From the NCBI GenBank assembly GCA_004554455.1, contig SFMG01000033.1:1-15506 (forward strand): DNA of 15,506 nt, read 5' to 3'. The DNA comes from Bacteroidales bacterium (GTDB lineage: Bacteria; Bacteroidota; Bacteroidia; Bacteroidales; UBA932). Positions 7,661 to 15,193 of the stretch are shown piece after piece. Under the pieces are notes generated by a model that did not search any database, was not told where the DNA came from, and saw nothing but the letters and a program-made list of their open reading frames with translations. Positions within the stretch are counted from its first letter, which is position 1. Every line of letters starts with the position of its first letter. The position numbers were made by a program, and so were the translations under genes.

Positions 7661-8082
7661 TACTTGGACTGGCTTATGGCGTAAGTGATTGAGCCGCCGT
7701 CAGCTACGCTGAAGCGGAGGTAGGCCGTGCGCTTGACGGAGCTGGTGTTCGGCTCGACGCTGATTCTCACGCCGGGAATGGTGACAACTTTGTCGTCGCC
7801 TTCGTAAGTACCTGTGAATGAGGAGTCATAGTCTATCTTCTCAACAGTTATCCAATCCGGATTGTTGTCAACGCTGACGGTCCACTCCTGATTGAGCAAG
7901 GCGCCTTCGTGCACTATAGCTGCACAGGCCGCTACGCCTCCGAGATTGGAGAAGACTTCCGGAGCCGGAGTGAGGGCCACGCGCAGGGTCTTGAGGTCGG
8001 CTCCTTCCGGCATTTTCTCCTGGCAGGCAGCCAGGCCGAGAGAGAGGAGCAGAAGGGTGAATATCTTTATCGCTTTTTTCAT
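7660..8082 (-). CDS. Small BACON-domain lipoprotein
   Basis: This is a 140-residue lipoprotein. I place the start at ATG 8082 because it gives a standard signal peptide (MKKAIKIFTLLLLSLGLAAC, Cys20); a GTG two codons upstream (8088) is possible but unlikely. After the anchor comes one BACON-like Ig domain, with WTVSVDNNPDWITV at 67-80 and a closing strand 'RTAYLRFSVADGG...YAISQS'. BACON domains in this phylum are thought to bind carbohydrate or act as spacers. Position directly after susD fits a surface ligand-binding accessory protein, but this is inference. The gene follows susD by 18 bp and overlaps the GDPD gene by one base. The segment VALTPAP (35-41) recurs in the GDPD protein. Confidence 0.7.
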   Translation of the reverse strand: MKKAIKIFTLLLLSLGLAACQEKMPEGADLKTLRVALTPAPEVFSNLGGVAACAAIVHEGALLNQEWTVSVDNNPDWITVEKIDYDSSFTGTYEGDDKVVTIPGVRISVEPNTSSVKRTAYLRFSVADGGSITYAISQSK

Positions 8083-8100
8083 AATCACGTGTTGTTAATG

Positions 8101-9597
8101 TTATAGCCAGCCTTCTATCTGGTGGAGCTTGCTGTTCTTGTTCAGGGAAGAGCTGGAGATAGGCCATAGGAGTATGTTCGGATTCTTCTCCCTGAGCTTG
8201 GCGAAGGTCTCGCCCGGAATCTCGCTGTTCGGCTCTATGTCCCAGATCTTTCCGGTCCTGATGAGGGCCCACCATATCATTCCCTCTGCCGGGAACTCGC
8301 AGTAGTACTCGTTCACGAGATTGTCGAGCAGCTTGGAAGGGGTGGTATCGACGTAGTAGTCGGAAACGCCGTATGCCCTGCCGGCTATGATGTTGAGCGC
8401 CTTGTTGCAGGCGGCATAGTCCTTCTTGTAGTAATTGAGCTCGGCGAGGAGCATAACGGCATAGCCGTAGCGGTAGTAAATCAGGTCATTGTCCTGAACC
8501 ACAGGGGCTTTGCTTCTGTCTCCGACGAGTTTGTTGCACCAGGTGATCTCGTGCTTGTCAGCTGCCGAGGAGTAAGGGCCGTAACCGAGGTTGGTCGAAA
8601 CCCTGCGGTCCCCTTTCGCCTCCTGGGCCTTGAGGAAGTCCACGAAGCTCTGAGGATAGGACCACCACTGGGTGGAGGAGATAGGCACAGGACTGTTCTG
8701 GTAGGCCTTCGCGATCTTGTCACCCGGCTGGCAGAAGTAAATCTGATAGCCACCGGTCTCGGAAGCGTTGTTGGCAAGGGTGAATATGCATTCCGCGTTA
8801 TTCTTCTTGGTGCGGTCGAAGACGTCCGCATAGTTGGACAGAAGGCTGGCGGAGGAGAGATTCATCTGCGAGAGGGCATCTTCGGCCATATCCAGATAGG
8901 CGTTGCCTCCGTCGCGTGTGGCATACATCCAGAGGGCGTAGTCGGCCTTGAGCAGCAGGGCGGCAGGACGGGTGGCGAAATATTTTTCGTTGCCGAGCGC
9001 AGAGGAGAGTTCGAGGCAGGCTTCGATGTCCTTTTCCACCTGGGCATATATCTCGTCCGGGCTGGCCTGTTCGGGATAGCACTCCGGCTGGGATGTGGAG
9101 ACTATGGACACGAGATTGAGAGGTGCCCAGCCCCAGACACGGGCTACGTGGAAGTAGCAGTAGGCCCTTGCGAAGTAGGCCTGTGCGAGGGCCCAGTCCA
9201 CGCGGTCCTGCTTGGCGTTGCAGTCGTAGGCGTGCTCGATTACGGCATTGGCCTGGTCGATGGCTGAATACAGGCCTGACCATCCTATGGTGTTCGAGGA
9301 ACTGAGCAGGCTGTGGCGGCAGGCTATCTTGAAATTGTCCTGTACCTTGGATTCGAGGGATGGTCCCCACATAGTGTCGCCCACGCGCACCTCTCCGAAG
9401 TAGAAGACGTTGCATTCGGCAGCGGAGAAGTAGTTGCGCATTCTCTGGTATATGCCCGGAACGGACTGCTCCAGGTCGGAAGGGTCCTTCCACATATTGC
9501 TGGAAGACAAGGCGTTGTCGTACTGCAGGTTGAGCAGATCGCAGGAAACGCAGAGGGCTGCGGCCAGGAGCGGAATGATAATGTTTCTTGTTTTCAT
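8101..9597 (-). CDS. SusD/RagB-family nutrient-binding lipoprotein
   Basis: SusD-family proteins sit as a lid on a SusC channel at the outer membrane and capture the ligand for TonB-dependent import. The 498-residue length is typical. The signal peptide MKTRNIIIPLLAAALCVSC ends at the lipidated Cys19. The N-terminal helical region contains 'SNMWKDPSDLEQSVPGIYQRM', and 'AQAYFARAYCYFHVARVWGWAPL' occupies the TPR-like helix where family members read RAFYYFxLVRxYGxxPL. The C-terminus ends in the usual SusD tail with 'LREKNPNILLWPI'. It lies 12 bp after susC and, unusually for the window, has a perfect AGGAGG ribosome binding site. The ligand cannot be read from the sequence. The neighbouring GDPD suggests a phosphodiester compound rather than a plain glycan. 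Confidence 0.9.
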   Translation of the reverse strand: MKTRNIIIPLLAAALCVSCDLLNLQYDNALSSSNMWKDPSDLEQSVPGIYQRMRNYFSAAECNVFYFGEVRVGDTMWGPSLESKVQDNFKIACRHSLLSSSNTIGWSGLYSAIDQANAVIEHAYDCNAKQDRVDWALAQAYFARAYCYFHVARVWGWAPLNLVSIVSTSQPECYPEQASPDEIYAQVEKDIEACLELSSALGNEKYFATRPAALLLKADYALWMYATRDGGNAYLDMAEDALSQMNLSSASLLSNYADVFDRTKKNNAECIFTLANNASETGGYQIYFCQPGDKIAKAYQNSPVPISSTQWWSYPQSFVDFLKAQEAKGDRRVSTNLGYGPYSSAADKHEITWCNKLVGDRSKAPVVQDNDLIYYRYGYAVMLLAELNYYKKDYAACNKALNIIAGRAYGVSDYYVDTTPSKLLDNLVNEYYCEFPAEGMIWWALIRTGKIWDIEPNSEIPGETFAKLREKNPNILLWPISSSSLNKNSKLHQIEGWL

Positions 9598-9604
9598 ATC
9601 TTTT

Positions 9605-9610
9605 CCTCCT
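9605..9610 (-). promoter_or_regulatory. Strong Shine-Dalgarno (AGGAGG) of susD
   Basis: On the minus strand the end of susC reads TAAGGAGG, so AGGAGG overlaps the last base of the susC stop codon. It stands 7 nt before the susD ATG at 9597. It is the only textbook Shine-Dalgarno sequence I see before any gene here; the other starts are preceded by A-rich leaders. It supports the 9597 start and suggests high, coupled translation of susD. Confidence 0.7.
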
Positions 9611-12600
9611 TAGAATGTAAGTTTGACGTTAAAGAGTATCTTCATCGCCGGAGGCGTTATGTTTGATGAAGCTGAACCCATCTGTACGGAAGAATAGACG
9701 GCGGCGTCGCCTATGCCCATTCCGGTCTCAGGGCTGATGTTGCCGCTGACTCCGGTGAAGTAGTGAAGGGTGTTGCCTGAAACGCCTATGGTTATCTTCT
9801 TCATGTGCGCCTTTGCCGCCCATTTGTCCGGCAGGTCGTAGTAGAGGGATATATCCCTGATACAGAGGTAGTCCGCCCTTTCGACATTGAAGGTGGAGGC
9901 CCTGGAGAAGTTGCGGTTGCCGTAGTCGGCGTCATTAGGGAAGAAGCGGGCATGCTTGGCCTCGGTGTCACCCGGATAGCGCCAGCAGCCGTTGACCAGG
10001 TCCACATCGACGTTGGAGTTGCTGTAGCCGAGGGTGTTCTGGATGAAGCGGCTCTTCATATAATTATATATGGAGTGGCCGAGCGCGAAGTCGAGATAAA
10101 CGTTGACGCGGAAGCGGTAGAAACTGAAGCTGTTGTTGATGCCGCCGGTAGAGTGTGGCATTATGTTGCCGAGGCAGAACATATCTTCGGCATTGATCAT
10201 CTCGCTGCCGTCGGCCATACGCTTGGTGCCTTCGCGGTTCACCCATTCGAAGTCGCCTGCGTCCTTGCGGCCCTGGATGCTGAGTCCGTCGCTGCGACGG
10301 TAGCCGTGAGAGGACTCGTCGTAGAGGGCTGCAGCGGCTTCTTCGTCAGTCTGCAATATGCCTGCGACCTTATATCCCCAGATTCTGCCGAGAGGCTCGC
10401 CGACCGCGGTGCCGCCGAAACGGTAGCCGGATTCGCTGGCCGTGTAGCCGCCTATACGCCAGGCTTCGTTGCCGTAGATGTCGGTGTACTTGTATTCGTC
10501 AGGAAGGCTGATGACGCGGTTGCGGTTGTAGGAGTAGGTGATGTCCGTCTCCCAGGTGAAGTTCTTGCGCTCGAAGTTGACCGTGTGCAGTTCGAACTCG
10601 AAGCCGGAGAAACGCACGCTGCCTACGTTGGACATTACTGTGCCGAGCTGGCCCGTGTCCGGAAGGGTGATGTTGTAGAGCAGGTTGGTGGTCAGCTTGG
10701 TATAGCCGTCCATCACTATGCGTATGCGGTCCCTGAGGAAGCCCATGTCGATTCCCACGTCGGTCTGGGTGGTGGTTTCCCAACGCAGGGCCATGTTCTG
10801 CATCACGCTCGGGAGCAGGGTGGTGTACTCGTCGTATGAGCCTACGGCATAGGCTCCGAGAGGTGCGGTCAGGGAGACGTCGTTGTTACCTGTCTGGCCT
10901 ACGGAAACCCTGAGCTTGAAGTTGTTCATCACCGGCTTGGCCGATGCGAAGAACGGCTCCTCGCTGATGATCCAGGCGGCGGAGGCTGAAGGGAAGTAAC
11001 CCCACTTGTTCCTGCCGAGGAATTTGGACGAACCGTCAGCACGGAAGGTGGCGGACAGTACGTAGCGGTCCGCGTAGTTGTAGGATGCCCTTGCGAAGAA
11101 GGAGAGCAGGGCCTGGGCGTAGTCCTTGTTGGACATATCCATAGTTCCGGCAGTGTTGGTGCCGCCCGACTGGAGCAGCGGAACCTTGTCGGAAAGGGAG
11201 CCGGTGTTGCTGGCATTGAGGTACCAGTAGCGCCAGTAAGTGTAGTCCGCGCCCACGGTGGCGTCGAAGCGGTGTTCATTCCAGTCCTTTTTGAAGACGG
11301 CGAAGATCTGGGCGTCGTGCCTCATGGTCTGGGTGCGCGTCTCGGTGGTGGAACGTGTGGTGCTCACATAGTTCGGAGTGCCGTTGACCTCGCCGTAAGC
11401 GTAGTAGCTGCCGCGGTAGTTTTCGTCGTAGATGGTGTACTGGGCGGTGATGTCGAACCAGTTCACAGGGCTCCATTTGAGGTTCATCGTGCCCATGAAC
11501 TTGTTGCGTACCGTCTCCCTGTCGTAGAAGGTCTCGTAGAACTCGGCGGACTGCTGGTTCTTGTTGGTGCCGCCGGTGGCGAAAGTGCCGTCAGTGTATT
11601 TGCCTATATGCGTAGGCGACATCATCAGGCCTCGTCCCAGGCAGGCGAAGTAGTCGCCGGTGAGCGGGTTCTTGATGGCGTTGGAGAAGTCGAAGGTGGT
11701 GGAGGCCTCGAGCCCGTCAACTATCTTGAAGGAGGTGTTGCCGTGCATCGTGAAGAGCTTGTATTTGCTCATCGCAACCATGCCCTCGTCGCCGAGGTAG
11801 CCTATCGAGGCGGCGTATTTCATATTCTGGTTTCCGCCGTTTATACCTATATATTCCTTATGGTAGAGGGCGGTGTCGTACCAGTCGCTCTGCCAGTCGT
11901 GGTCGGTGAATATGATGGTCTTGGACGGGTCTATCGGGTCCGGCATCGACTGCCAGCCGGCAGGGACTTCTTCGCCGTCGGCGAGATATCTCGTCGAGTT
12001 GATGGCCGTTTCCGTCACGTTGCCTGTACCGGCTCCGTTGGCTCCGTAGAGCACCAGGTCGGAGTTCGGGCCCTGAAGGGCGGCCGGACGCACTATGGTG
12101 AGATATTCCCTGGAGTTGGCGAGGTTCCACCTGCGGGCAGGGGACGTGAAGCCTACCTGGGCGTCGAAGACTATGTTCGGCTTCTTGTAGGCGTCGCCCT
12201 TGCGGGTGGTGACTATGATTACGCCGTTGGATGCGCGGCTTCCGTATATAGCTGCCGAGGCGGCGTCTTTGAGCACCTCTATGGATTCGATGTCGTTAGG
12301 ATTGATTTCGGCGAAGGAGCGCTCGACACCGTCCACCAGGCAGAGCGGGTCGTTGCTGCGGTTGATGGAGGAGCCGCCTCGGATGAGGAAGCGCGGTGCT
12401 TCGCCCGGGAGGTTGTTGTTGGAGGCCACCCTGAGGCCGGTCACCTTGCCCTTGAGGGCGTCTCCGACCGTGGATACAGGTGCTCCCACGAGCTTGTTGC
12501 CGTCCACCTTGGATATGGATGTGGTCAGGGTCTTGCGGGACTGGGTTCCGTAGCCGACCACCACGGCATCCTCAAGAAGGATGGTGTCGTCCTCCAGGAC

Positions 12601-13167
12601 TACGTCTATGCGGTTTTTCTTGCCTACCGGTACGCGGACGCTGCGGTAGCCTATGCAGGAGAATTCGAGAATACAGGATGATTCCGCCTTGAGACTGTAG
12701 CTTCCATCCATTGCGCTGATGGTTCCGTTGGTGGTTCCGACCACCTGGATGCCCACGCCCGGAAGGGGCTGGCCTGAGGAGTCGGTCACGAGGCCATTAA
12801 TCTCAGATGAGACCGCAGCAGTCCGGGCTTTCTCTTCCGAGATGGAGAGGGCCACCTGATTTCCTGCGATCTTGAATACGAGCTGGGTTCCCGAAAGTGC
12901 TTCTTCGAGAATGCTCTCCAGGGACTTGGATGAGGCTTGCACCTCGATGTCTCCAAGCTCCTTGCCCGCGAGTTCGGACCCGAACGAGAAGGCAACTCCC
13001 GTCTGACGGGAGAATGCGTCGGTGAAGGACTTGACCGTGGCATTCCTGAGCTTCAGGTCAAGATCATACCCGCGTTCCTGGGCGATGGCGCTCCATCCCA
13101 CACAAAGTGAGGCAAGCAGCGCCGCCAGGACGCGAAGAAATGACTGGTAACTTAGATTCTTTCGCAT
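9610..13167 (-). CDS. SusC/RagA-family TonB-dependent transporter with N-terminal STN signalling domain
   Basis: This is an outer-membrane beta-barrel that imports ligand delivered by SusD using TonB energy. I choose the ATG at 13167 (1185 residues) because it gives a clean signal peptide (MRKNLSYQSFLRVLAALLAS..., cleavage near SAIA/QERG, residue 29); the frame extends to a TTG at 13200, an unlikely start. Next comes an STN domain (about 33-110, 'LKLRNATVKSFTDAFSRQTGVAFSFG'), then a carboxypeptidase-regulatory-like domain (about 122-192, 'GLVTDSSGQPLPGVGIQVVG'). The plug (about 200-325) contains 'VVVGYGTQ', 'LIRGGSSIN', 'DPLCLVDGV' and 'SIEVLKDAASAAIYGSRASNGVI'. A long barrel ends in Phe ('FNVKLTF'), as expected for BAM insertion. 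STN domains contact FecR-type anti-sigma factors, and one is encoded 89 bp upstream, so ligand binding probably signals to transcription. Confidence 0.95.
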   Translation of the reverse strand: MRKNLSYQSFLRVLAALLASLCVGWSAIAQERGYDLDLKLRNATVKSFTDAFSRQTGVAFSFGSELAGKELGDIEVQASSKSLESILEEALSGTQLVFKIAGNQVALSISEEKARTAAVSSEINGLVTDSSGQPLPGVGIQVVGTTNGTISAMDGSYSLKAESSCILEFSCIGYRSVRVPVGKKNRIDVVLEDDTILLEDAVVVGYGTQSRKTLTTSISKVDGNKLVGAPVSTVGDALKGKVTGLRVASNNNLPGEAPRFLIRGGSSINRSNDPLCLVDGVERSFAEINPNDIESIEVLKDAASAAIYGSRASNGVIIVTTRKGDAYKKPNIVFDAQVGFTSPARRWNLANSREYLTIVRPAALQGPNSDLVLYGANGAGTGNVTETAINSTRYLADGEEVPAGWQSMPDPIDPSKTIIFTDHDWQSDWYDTALYHKEYIGINGGNQNMKYAASIGYLGDEGMVAMSKYKLFTMHGNTSFKIVDGLEASTTFDFSNAIKNPLTGDYFACLGRGLMMSPTHIGKYTDGTFATGGTNKNQQSAEFYETFYDRETVRNKFMGTMNLKWSPVNWFDITAQYTIYDENYRGSYYAYGEVNGTPNYVSTTRSTTETRTQTMRHDAQIFAVFKKDWNEHRFDATVGADYTYWRYWYLNASNTGSLSDKVPLLQSGGTNTAGTMDMSNKDYAQALLSFFARASYNYADRYVLSATFRADGSSKFLGRNKWGYFPSASAAWIISEEPFFASAKPVMNNFKLRVSVGQTGNNDVSLTAPLGAYAVGSYDEYTTLLPSVMQNMALRWETTTQTDVGIDMGFLRDRIRIVMDGYTKLTTNLLYNITLPDTGQLGTVMSNVGSVRFSGFEFELHTVNFERKNFTWETDITYSYNRNRVISLPDEYKYTDIYGNEAWRIGGYTASESGYRFGGTAVGEPLGRIWGYKVAGILQTDEEAAAALYDESSHGYRRSDGLSIQGRKDAGDFEWVNREGTKRMADGSEMINAEDMFCLGNIMPHSTGGINNSFSFYRFRVNVYLDFALGHSIYNYMKSRFIQNTLGYSNSNVDVDLVNGCWRYPGDTEAKHARFFPNDADYGNRNFSRASTFNVERADYLCIRDISLYYDLPDKWAAKAHMKKITIGVSGNTLHYFTGVSGNISPETGMGIGDAAVYSSVQMGSASSNITPPAMKILFNVKLTF

Positions 13168-13256
13168 TACTTGTGATGTTGTTAGTTGGTTATCTATCAA
13201 TTGTTTTCGGTTATTCTGATGGGTTCTTCCGGGTATTATTTTGATGGTTTCTGCCC

Positions 13257-14435
13257 CTACCTCACGAGTGGAGAATCCTCTCCCCCGATCTCACAGTTGG
13301 CGCCGGTAATGAACTCGAGAACGGAAAGTATATCGTCAAGAGAGTCGGTCTTGAGATAGTTGAAGTAATAACGCTCCTGAGGACGCTTCACGTCCCGAAC
13401 GCCGATTTCCGTCTCAAAACTATCCTCAAGCGCGGAAACAATCTCAGCAAGCGTTGCATCCTCGAGACTCACGAGATTGAAATGCGAAGCCACAAAAGCC
13501 TTGGCATAGCAGCTCTCCACATCAACGACTCCCTCGGCACTGCTATAGCGGGCACTCTGATTCGGCTTAAGGTCCAGCATACTAATCCCTTCCGGAGAGA
13601 GTATCCTCACCTTTCCCCTTTCCAGAACCACCTCGGTGTCCGGCCTCCCAGGTATGCTGCTGACCGTGAACGCCGTTCCCAGCACCTTCACGGATATGTT
13701 CTCGGTGTGAACAATGAATGGGCGGAGACTGTCCCTGGCCACATCAAAATAAGCCTCTCCCCTGAGTCTCAGCTGACGGCTGTCCTCAAGTCCACTCACA
13801 TTGTAACTGATTTCAGACCCGGGCTTGAGAAAGACCTTGGTATTGTCCGCCAGGAGATAAGTCTTGACCGAGGTCCCGTTATTTGCCAGGCAAAGCTGCA
13901 GCGTGTCGGCAGGCTGCGTCCCAACGCAGCCGCTGCCGTGGGTGTTCAGGAACACCACGGCAGCCACGGCGGCTGCCGCCGCCACCGCCGCCAGCGCCCA
14001 ACGTATCCCCCGACGCTTCGCCCCGCTCCTCTCCTGGTTCCCTCCCAAGTTCCCATCTCCGTTCTTCCTCCAATTCTTTTCCCATTCCCTATCTTCGCTC
14101 TCTCCCCAGCTCCTTTCTCCACTCTTTCCCCAGTTTCTTTCTCCGTTCTTTCCCCAGTTTCTATTCAGACGATTCTCAATCATCTCCCCACCGGCATCGA
14201 TTCTGGCATTCAACCTCTGCATCATCGCATCCTGCCTACTCTCAAGCTCTTCATCTGTCAAAGCATCGTGATAGGAAATATTGGCCACAAGATCAGCCAT
14301 ATAGCGTGGATTATCCGGAGAAGCTTCCATCCATTCAAGGATAGCTCTCTCTTCACTCTCATTTGTCTTTCGGGCTATATACTTACGTATCAATTCAATA
14401 TCCGGCCCAGTCATCTGTTCGATCTTTCCTTCCAT
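13257..14435 (-). CDS. FecR-family anti-sigma factor (DUF4974 C-terminus) with an octapeptide-repeat linker
   Basis: FecR proteins span the inner membrane, hold an ECF sigma factor in the cytoplasm and read signals from the STN domain of a TonB-dependent transporter. The frame is open up to 14525; I start at ATG 14435 (392 residues). ATG 14414 (385 residues, MTGPDIELIRKYI) is nearly as likely and has GGAAAG upstream. A helical cytoplasmic domain (about 8-90, 'ESEERAILEWMEASPDNPRY') is followed by an odd charged repeat (92-138, NWGKxGER-like). A membrane segment comes next (144-164, IRWALAAVAAAAAVAAVVFL), then the FecR domain (about 188-285, 'LRLRGEAYFDVARD', 'VKVLGTAFTV') and a DUF4974-like C-terminus (about 318-385). 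It precedes the STN-containing susC by 89 bp. The usual ECF sigma gene is not adjacent. Confidence 0.88.
   Translation of the reverse strand: MEGKIEQMTGPDIELIRKYIARKTNESEERAILEWMEASPDNPRYMADLVANISYHDALTDEELESRQDAMMQRLNARIDAGGEMIENRLNRNWGKNGERNWGKSGERSWGESEDREWEKNWRKNGDGNLGGNQERSGAKRRGIRWALAAVAAAAAVAAVVFLNTHGSGCVGTQPADTLQLCLANNGTSVKTYLLADNTKVFLKPGSEISYNVSGLEDSRQLRLRGEAYFDVARDSLRPFIVHTENISVKVLGTAFTVSSIPGRPDTEVVLERGKVRILSPEGISMLDLKPNQSARYSSAEGVVDVESCYAKAFVASHFNLVSLEDATLAEIVSALEDSFETEIGVRDVKRPQERYYFNYLKTDSLDDILSVLEFITGANCEIGGEDSPLVR
14022..14162 (-). repeat. 24-bp coding repeats (octapeptide NWGKxGER) inside the fecR-like gene
   Basis: Successive octads read NWGKNGER, NWGKSGER, SWGESEDR, then degenerate as EWEKNWRK, NGDGNLGG and NQERSG (residues 93-138 of the 392-residue form). 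At DNA level the first units keep a 24-bp period and form a polypurine tract on the minus strand (polypyrimidine on the plus strand). The block sits between the cytoplasmic sigma-binding domain and the membrane helix. Expansion by slippage of an in-frame unit is the simplest origin. Confidence 0.75.
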
Positions 14436-14509
14436 ACATCTTATATACAGACTCACACCCTCCAGCACCCAAAGCCCAGAACATTTTTTAATATTCCCAA
14501 GCAAAGTCT

Positions 14510-14536
14510 CCCTCCAACACCCCATACCCCATACCC
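14510..14536 (-). other. G-quadruplex-capable tract upstream of the fecR-like gene
   Basis: On the minus strand four runs of 3, 4, 4 and 3 guanines are separated by loops of 3 (TAT), 3 (TAT) and 7 nt, which satisfies the G3+N1-7 pattern. It lies about 75-100 nt upstream of the fecR start and on its sense strand, so it could form in the leader RNA. The remaining 14436-14582 sequence shows no exact TAnnTTTG element on the minus strand. Confidence 0.5.
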
Positions 14537-14582
14537 AACTCCATTCGCCCTACACCCTCTACAGTAATTCTCAAATCTGAAC

Positions 14583-15009
14583 CCGAAATCAAGAATCGAT
14601 GCAGCCATTGAGCTGTTTCCGGGCAAAACCCTGCATTGATTTCCAAATTCACCCCCTGAAATCAAGAATCACTGCACGCTGGAGGCAGTTTCCGGCCAAA
14701 ACCCTGCAGCGATTCCCAAATTGACCCCCTCAAATCAAGAATCACTGCAGCGCTGAAGTCGTTTCCGGGCAAAACCCTGCAGCGATTCCCAAATTCACCC
14801 CCTGAAATCAAGAATCACTGCAGCGCTGAGGTCGTTTCCAGGCAAAACCCTGCAGCGATTCCCAAATTCACCCCCTGAAATCAAGAATCACTGCAGCTCG
14901 GAGGTCGTTTCCGAGCAAAACCCTGCAGCGATTCCCAAATTGACCCCCTGAAATCAAGAATCACTGCAGCTCGGAGGTCGTTTCTGGGGAAAAACCTGCA
15001 GTGATTCGA
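14583..15009. repeat. Six-copy tandem array of 73-bp hairpin-forming repeats
   Basis: The core GAAATCAAGAATC starts at 14585, 14658, 14731 (first base C), 14804, 14877 and 14950, an exact 73-bp step each time; the sixth copy is incomplete. Each unit carries arms GAATCxCTGCAG and CTGCAGxGATTC about 26 nt apart, plus an inner GGT..TTT/AAA.ACC stem, so each can fold as a bulged hairpin. Arms are conserved while the connecting 23 nt and the loop vary slightly. The first copy has an A-T pair where the others have C-G, a compensatory double change. The period is close to seven DNA turns. No open reading frame explains it, and the spacing segments are themselves repeated, so it is not a CRISPR array. 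Function unknown: protein-binding array, recombination site or repeat mobile unit are options. Confidence 0.95.
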
Positions 15010-15022
15010 GAAAAGCAGGATA

Positions 15023-15052
15023 TTTGCACCATCTACAATTTTTGTATCTTCG
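15023..15052 (+). promoter_or_regulatory. Promoter-like sequence after the repeat array
   Basis: TTTG (15023-15026) is followed after 18 nt by TATCTTCG (15045-15052), one mismatch from the Bacteroidales -7 consensus TAnnTTTG. It begins about 15 bp after the last hairpin arm and would drive the 40-codon frame at 15071 with a leader of roughly 10-15 nt. Confidence 0.5.
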
Positions 15053-15070
15053 CACAACTCGGAAAAAGAA

Positions 15071-15193
15071 ATGATTCCGGAAATGTTTGCCGGCATTCCT
15101 TTCCTGGATGACCTGGGCGAGGCGACACGAGTGGCATGGTTTTCAAAGGAGAAATACAAAGAATATCTGGCGGATATCATGTGTGTCCGGTAA
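15071..15193 (+). pseudogene. 40-codon fragment, possibly C-terminal piece of a PD-(D/E)XK (Rpn-type) nuclease/transposase gene
   Basis: The frame reads MIPEMFAGIPFLDDLGEATR and continues VAWFSKEKYKEYLADIMCVR. The segment 'PFLDDLGEATRVAWFSKEKYKEYLADIM' recalls, from memory, the conserved region 'FL..L...AEIA.FTKEEY..Y..SL' in PD-(D/E)XK-family transposase (Rpn-like) proteins of this phylum. Here both the nuclease core and the rest of the C-terminus are absent. The frame ends four codons into a sequence (from 15179) that recurs at 15484, so an insertion probably interrupted the gene after ...ADIM. A promoter-like sequence and A-rich leader stand directly upstream, so an alternative is a genuine small gene. 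The family link is tentative. Confidence 0.35.

Noticed and set aside
9805..10839. 344-codon plus-strand open frame opposite susC
   Set aside because: Antisense shadow of the SusC barrel region; Val/Ala/Glu-rich composition typical of such shadows.
11272..12681. 469-codon plus-strand open frame opposite susC
   Set aside because: Antisense shadow of a clear SusC plug and barrel; no recognisable domain.
13168..13200. TTG-initiated extension of SusC
   Set aside because: It would put 11 polar residues before a clean signal peptide that starts at ATG 13167.
14436..14525. N-terminal extension of the FecR-like protein to ATG 14525
   Set aside because: The extra 30 residues do not look like the family start, and the stretch contains the G-run leader; ATG 14435 or 14414 fits better.
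13482..14567. 361-codon plus-strand open frame opposite the fecR-like gene
   Set aside because: The Pro/Ser/Phe-rich stretch is the antisense reading of the octapeptide repeats; no domain seen.
14583..15009. CRISPR array
   Set aside because: The segments between the arms are themselves conserved in every copy, so there are no variable spacers, and no cas genes are present.
14881..15180. 99-codon minus-strand frame spanning the last repeats
   Set aside because: Runs through non-coding 73-bp repeats and has no family resemblance; likely chance.
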